From contig CAKVND010000019.1 of the NCBI GenBank assembly GCA_934777245.1, forward strand, positions 1 to 34,010: 34,010 nucleotides of DNA. Reading direction: 5' to 3'. The DNA comes from an uncultured Candidatus Melainabacteria bacterium (GTDB lineage Bacteria > Cyanobacteriota > Vampirovibrionia > Gastranaerophilales > Gastranaerophilaceae). The translations under genes were made by a program, and so were the position numbers. The notes below the pieces were generated by a model. That model ran no database searches and had not been told where the DNA came from. It saw only the letters and a program-made list of their open reading frames with translations. This document shows, in pieces, positions 31,347-34,010 of the stretch (positions are counted from its first letter, which is position 1; each line of letters begins with the position of its first letter).

Positions 31347-33236
31347 ATGAATAATACAATTGAAACTAACAATATAAATTTCCAAGGATATAAATTAAAC
31401 AAAATTCAAAGAACCTACATCAGAGAAAAAGCAAGCTCTGTTTTACGCCAAGACTTGAAAGATATCGTACAATTATCAAAACATGTTTCTGACAATAGAC
31501 TACATTTTCTTGACACATTAGCAAACAATTATAATCATATCAATTTTTATAAACCCACAGAAAAGATTGAAAATCCTCAGCTTGTAAGCAAAATTTTTAC
31601 AAGCATTAAAAAACCAAAAAATATTCATTATTATATTGCAGAAAGATTTGCAGATTCTTTTGCAAGCATGGCAAGAATTTTTGAAGCGGCAAACAATAGC
31701 TCTAAAAAATTAAATTTTGTCAAAAATGTAAGCAAAGAAGTCTTTACTGGCAAACATGACCAAGCAAAAAATTTAATACCACAGCTTTTAGAATCAAAGT
31801 ACGTTAATAAATATGTAAATAACTACAAAAACATTAAACCATACCTTATTTTAAATAAAGAAAATGAAAACGCAGTAAAAAATTTAGACGAAATGTTTGC
31901 AAATAAAAGTTTTGATGCAAAATTATATGCTACAAAACTAAAAGAATTAAATATCAAAAATAGTTATCCTTTTGAAGATACAAAAATTTTAAACAAACAA
32001 ACTTTTTACAAAAATTACAACAAATTCACAAAAGATTTTTTAGATAACTTAACCTCAAAAGCATATATTTCAAATAGAGCAGTCACAGAAGGAGCTGATG
32101 AACCTCTTTTGAAAATGCTAAAAACTCTAAATAAACAAAATCATAAAATGCGTAATAAAATAATTGATGGATTTACGTATGATTTAGTCAATAGAAATGA
32201 AACAAATCTAAAAGATAAATTAAATCAGTTAACAATACTATTTGAAGCTGCTGATAACAATAAAAATATCAAAAAATTTATAAATAAAACATTTCCTAAA
32301 GTTGCAAAAAATTTAAGCATTAAAGAAATGAACGAAATTATATCAAATATTCCTGCAAAAAAACTTAACATCTTTAGTTCTAATGTTCATAACATAATTA
32401 AACAAACAAGAAGTCATGAAAGAATTGATGCACTAAACAAACACATTGAAAATCCATTCTTTGAAACTAAAAACTCAATCTTTAAAACTAAAAACTCAAG
32501 AATATCTAACGGATTTTTCACTAAACTTTATATTGGCACAAAAAATATTTTCAACATACTAAGAGATAGATTAAGCAGTAAAGATTTATCAACCGCAATT
32601 CAAAACGGGACAAAAACAACAACTTCAGAATTCAAACCTACAATTATTCCAGATACGACCAAAATTGTAGAACAAAAAAATGCAAAACCGCTTCAAATTA
32701 GTAAACTTGAAAAAGATATTGCAAATTCTGAAACAAAACAAAGCGCAAAACAGAATAACAAACAACTTGTTATTGATAGCGTGCTTTCTTTAATTCAGCC
32801 AAAACTAGGCGCAAAAACACTTTCTAAACAAAGTGACATATATGCACAATATGCAACAAAAATCAGATTAAGCGTACTTCCAGAAATATTTGCATCTATT
32901 ACAGAAACAAGAAAAGTTGATAGAGCTGTTGGAAAACGTAAAATCAATTCTTCTAACAAAGACGCACTTGATTTATATTTAAAAATCAACGGTAGCAACA
33001 GAAAGTTTATCAATTATATGCTTAAAAAGCGTAACGTAGATAATACTCGTATGTTTGAAGTTAAAGATATTTTAAATGCAGTTAATGCAGCAGAAGCAAA
33101 AATTGCAAAAGAAAAACAACTCAATCCTAACTATAAAGCTCGTGACGCGAGAGCTTATTACAACCACCTGTTTGACGCAAAAGTTGAACAATATGGCAAA
33201 GTTAAAAGACAAAAAACTTTTAACACAAATGCTTAG
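31347..33236 (+). CDS. Large NFQG-motif protein, 629 aa, function unknown
   Basis: I do not recognise this protein. It begins MNNTIETNNINFQGYKLNKI, with NFQGY at residues 11-15, the motif also found in the protein at 4383. The rest is Lys/Asn-rich and almost entirely helical, without signal peptide, membrane segments or catalytic motif. Residues about 375-392 contain a short tandem (FFETKNSIF then KTKNSRISNGFF). A low-complexity linker lies at about 430-475, and a compact C-terminal helical domain (about 485-620) ends in ARDARAYYNHLFDAKVEQYG. AAAGGGG six bases before the ATG sets the start. It lies 59 bp after nuoN and 30 bp before another NFxx-type gene, which it probably co-transcribes with. 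Nothing connects it mechanistically to the nuo operon. Confidence 0.75.
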   Translation: MNNTIETNNINFQGYKLNKIQRTYIREKASSVLRQDLKDIVQLSKHVSDNRLHFLDTLANNYNHINFYKPTEKIENPQLVSKIFTSIKKPKNIHYYIAERFADSFASMARIFEAANNSSKKLNFVKNVSKEVFTGKHDQAKNLIPQLLESKYVNKYVNNYKNIKPYLILNKENENAVKNLDEMFANKSFDAKLYATKLKELNIKNSYPFEDTKILNKQTFYKNYNKFTKDFLDNLTSKAYISNRAVTEGADEPLLKMLKTLNKQNHKMRNKIIDGFTYDLVNRNETNLKDKLNQLTILFEAADNNKNIKKFINKTFPKVAKNLSIKEMNEIISNIPAKKLNIFSSNVHNIIKQTRSHERIDALNKHIENPFFETKNSIFKTKNSRISNGFFTKLYIGTKNIFNILRDRLSSKDLSTAIQNGTKTTTSEFKPTIIPDTTKIVEQKNAKPLQISKLEKDIANSETKQSAKQNNKQLVIDSVLSLIQPKLGAKTLSKQSDIYAQYATKIRLSVLPEIFASITETRKVDRAVGKRKINSSNKDALDLYLKINGSNRKFINYMLKKRNVDNTRMFEVKDILNAVNAAEAKIAKEKQLNPNYKARDARAYYNHLFDAKVEQYGKVKRQKTFNTNA

Positions 33237-33266
33237 TTTAATTCAACAAAACAAAAGGAGTAAAAC

Positions 33267-33893
33267 ATGCAAATACAAACTCTTCAGCAACCAAATTTTA
33301 AAGCGACTTATCCCGTAGTTCATTGGGTTGCAGAAACAAATGGCAGTTTTGCTCCTGTTGCAAATCTAGATACAATAAAAAAATTGCAAGGTAAATTAGT
33401 AAGGGCACTTAATAAAACAAAAAACGATAAAACACCGACTGCTAAAATTGCCAAACCTATACAAAATTATATTAAGGCAAATGATACAGATTATCTAAAA
33501 GAACCACATGTGCGTTCTTTTTATAATCGTGTTGCCAAATATGATCAAGCATTTGAACCGGCATCTTATATTATATCCGGTGCTGATGTTAAAAACTTTG
33601 AAGAAAACTTAGCAAAAAATATAGGGCGTGAAAAAAGCAGAGCTAAAGAATTTTTGAATTTTCCTTATTCGTATGATGCATTGGCTGCTATAGAGTTGTA
33701 TAACAACAAAGGACTGGAGTATGTAAAAAAAGATTCTAAACAAATAAAAGATGAAAATGGAATCCCACAAATTTTACATACAAAATTTGAAATCGTAAGA
33801 AATAGACTTGGCAAAATTACTGATTTCAAACTACTTGATATTCGCTTTTTACCGGCCAAAGGCAACAAAAATCCACTTGAAAGATTAAAATAA
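33267..33893 (+). CDS. 208-aa protein with N-terminal NFKAT motif, function unknown
   Basis: The protein starts MQIQTLQQPNFKATYPVVHW, where NFKAT (residues 10-14) parallels the NFQG motif of the two larger proteins. VVHWVAETNGSFAPVANLDT follows and looks like a conserved entry to a mixed alpha/beta domain. Middle parts (IKANDTDYLKEPHVRSFYNR, YIISGADVKNFEENL) and the C-terminal segment (EIVRNRLGKITDFKLLDIRF) suggest a folded cytoplasmic domain. No signal peptide or membrane helix is present and no catalytic motif is evident. AAAGGAG seven bases before the ATG is a strong ribosome binding site. It lies 30 bp after the 629-residue gene, so both form one unit. I cannot assign a function. Confidence 0.8.
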   Translation: MQIQTLQQPNFKATYPVVHWVAETNGSFAPVANLDTIKKLQGKLVRALNKTKNDKTPTAKIAKPIQNYIKANDTDYLKEPHVRSFYNRVAKYDQAFEPASYIISGADVKNFEENLAKNIGREKSRAKEFLNFPYSYDALAAIELYNNKGLEYVKKDSKQIKDENGIPQILHTKFEIVRNRLGKITDFKLLDIRFLPAKGNKNPLERLK

Positions 33894-33902
33894 AGAAAAC
33901 TC

Positions 33903-33930
33903 TTGACTTTAATTTGTCAGCATGTATGAT
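33903..33930 (+). promoter_or_regulatory. Promoter of tRNA-Gly
   Basis: TTGACT (33903-33908), a 16-base spacer and TATGAT (33925-33930), each five of six to consensus, lie 14 bases before the tRNA. The start would be about seven bases ahead of the mature 5' end. Confidence 0.6.
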
Positions 33931-33943
33931 AATAATATACCGA

Positions 33944-34010
33944 GCGGGGGTAATTCAGTGGTAGAATGCCTCCTTGCCAAGGAGGATGTCGCGAGTTCGA
34001 GCCTCGTCTC
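33944..34010 (+). tRNA. tRNA-Gly (anticodon GCC), 3' end cut by the window
   Basis: The sequence folds as a tRNA: acceptor GCGGGGG (33944-33950), D arm ATTC/GAAT, anticodon stem CCTCC/GGAGG around TTGCCAA with anticodon GCC, five-base variable loop, and T arm GCGAG, TTCGAGC, CTCGT. The window ends inside the 3' acceptor strand (CTC...), so the last few bases and the CCA or its absence are not visible. Anticodon GCC reads the GGC and GGU glycine codons. Confidence 0.93.

Overview
The window is strongly AT-rich bacterial chromosome with short intergenic gaps, many one- to twenty-base gene overlaps and clear GGAGG-type ribosome binding sites. It encodes a flagellar rod protein, a GspL-like PilM-PilN fusion with PilO, three sigma-70 family factors, an 11-gene NADH-dehydrogenase-like complex without NuoE/F/G, MraY, PlsY, ThyX and several Asn/Lys-rich proteins with an N-terminal NFQG-like motif. 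Together these suggest a diderm, flagellated or piliated relative of the Cyanobacteria: a member of the Vampirovibrionia (Melainabacteria), most likely Gastranaerophilales. The taxonomic call is inference from gene content and protein style; no marker gene settles it.

Layout. 1-4000 (minus strand): the start of a flgF/flgG-type rod gene and a lytic transglycosylase, an unknown gene with its terminator, a YkgJ-type cysteine-cluster protein, a TPR protein and a small FlgM-like protein behind a sigma-28-like promoter. 4140-6340: a palindromic repeat, a large NFQG-motif protein and a short gene remnant. 6400-8685: thrB, a hicAB toxin-antitoxin pair with a perfect 34-bp operator palindrome, and a secreted protein whose ribosome binding site lies in the 3' arm of the hicAB terminator. 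8682-10840 (minus): a metallo-hydrolase, an amino-acid-type solute-binding protein and thyX. 10955-13269 (minus): pilO and fused pilM-pilN. 13336-16703 (plus): nadA-rlmB-rpoD, then plsY. 16773-19837 (minus): gcvPB, a FliA/SigB-like sigma factor and mraY. 20001-20924: a second RpoD-like sigma factor.

21093-31287 is the operon nuoA-B-C-D-H-I-J-K-L-M-N. Its first seven genes overlap or nearly touch. Its last four gaps (J-K, K-L, L-M, M-N) are each about 170-220 bp and each is filled by a different palindromic repeat, two of which lie between a good Shine-Dalgarno sequence and the next start codon. The encoded complex would carry quinone-reducing and proton-pumping modules but no NADH-oxidising module. 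It is followed by two more Gastranaerophilales-style proteins of unknown function and a tRNA-Gly(GCC) cut by the window edge.

The least explained features are the repeat invasion of the nuo operon with possible hairpin-bridged ribosome binding sites, the NFQG-motif proteins, the terminator/ribosome-binding-site hairpin after hicAB and several promoters placed so close to start codons that leaderless or very short-leader transcripts are expected.
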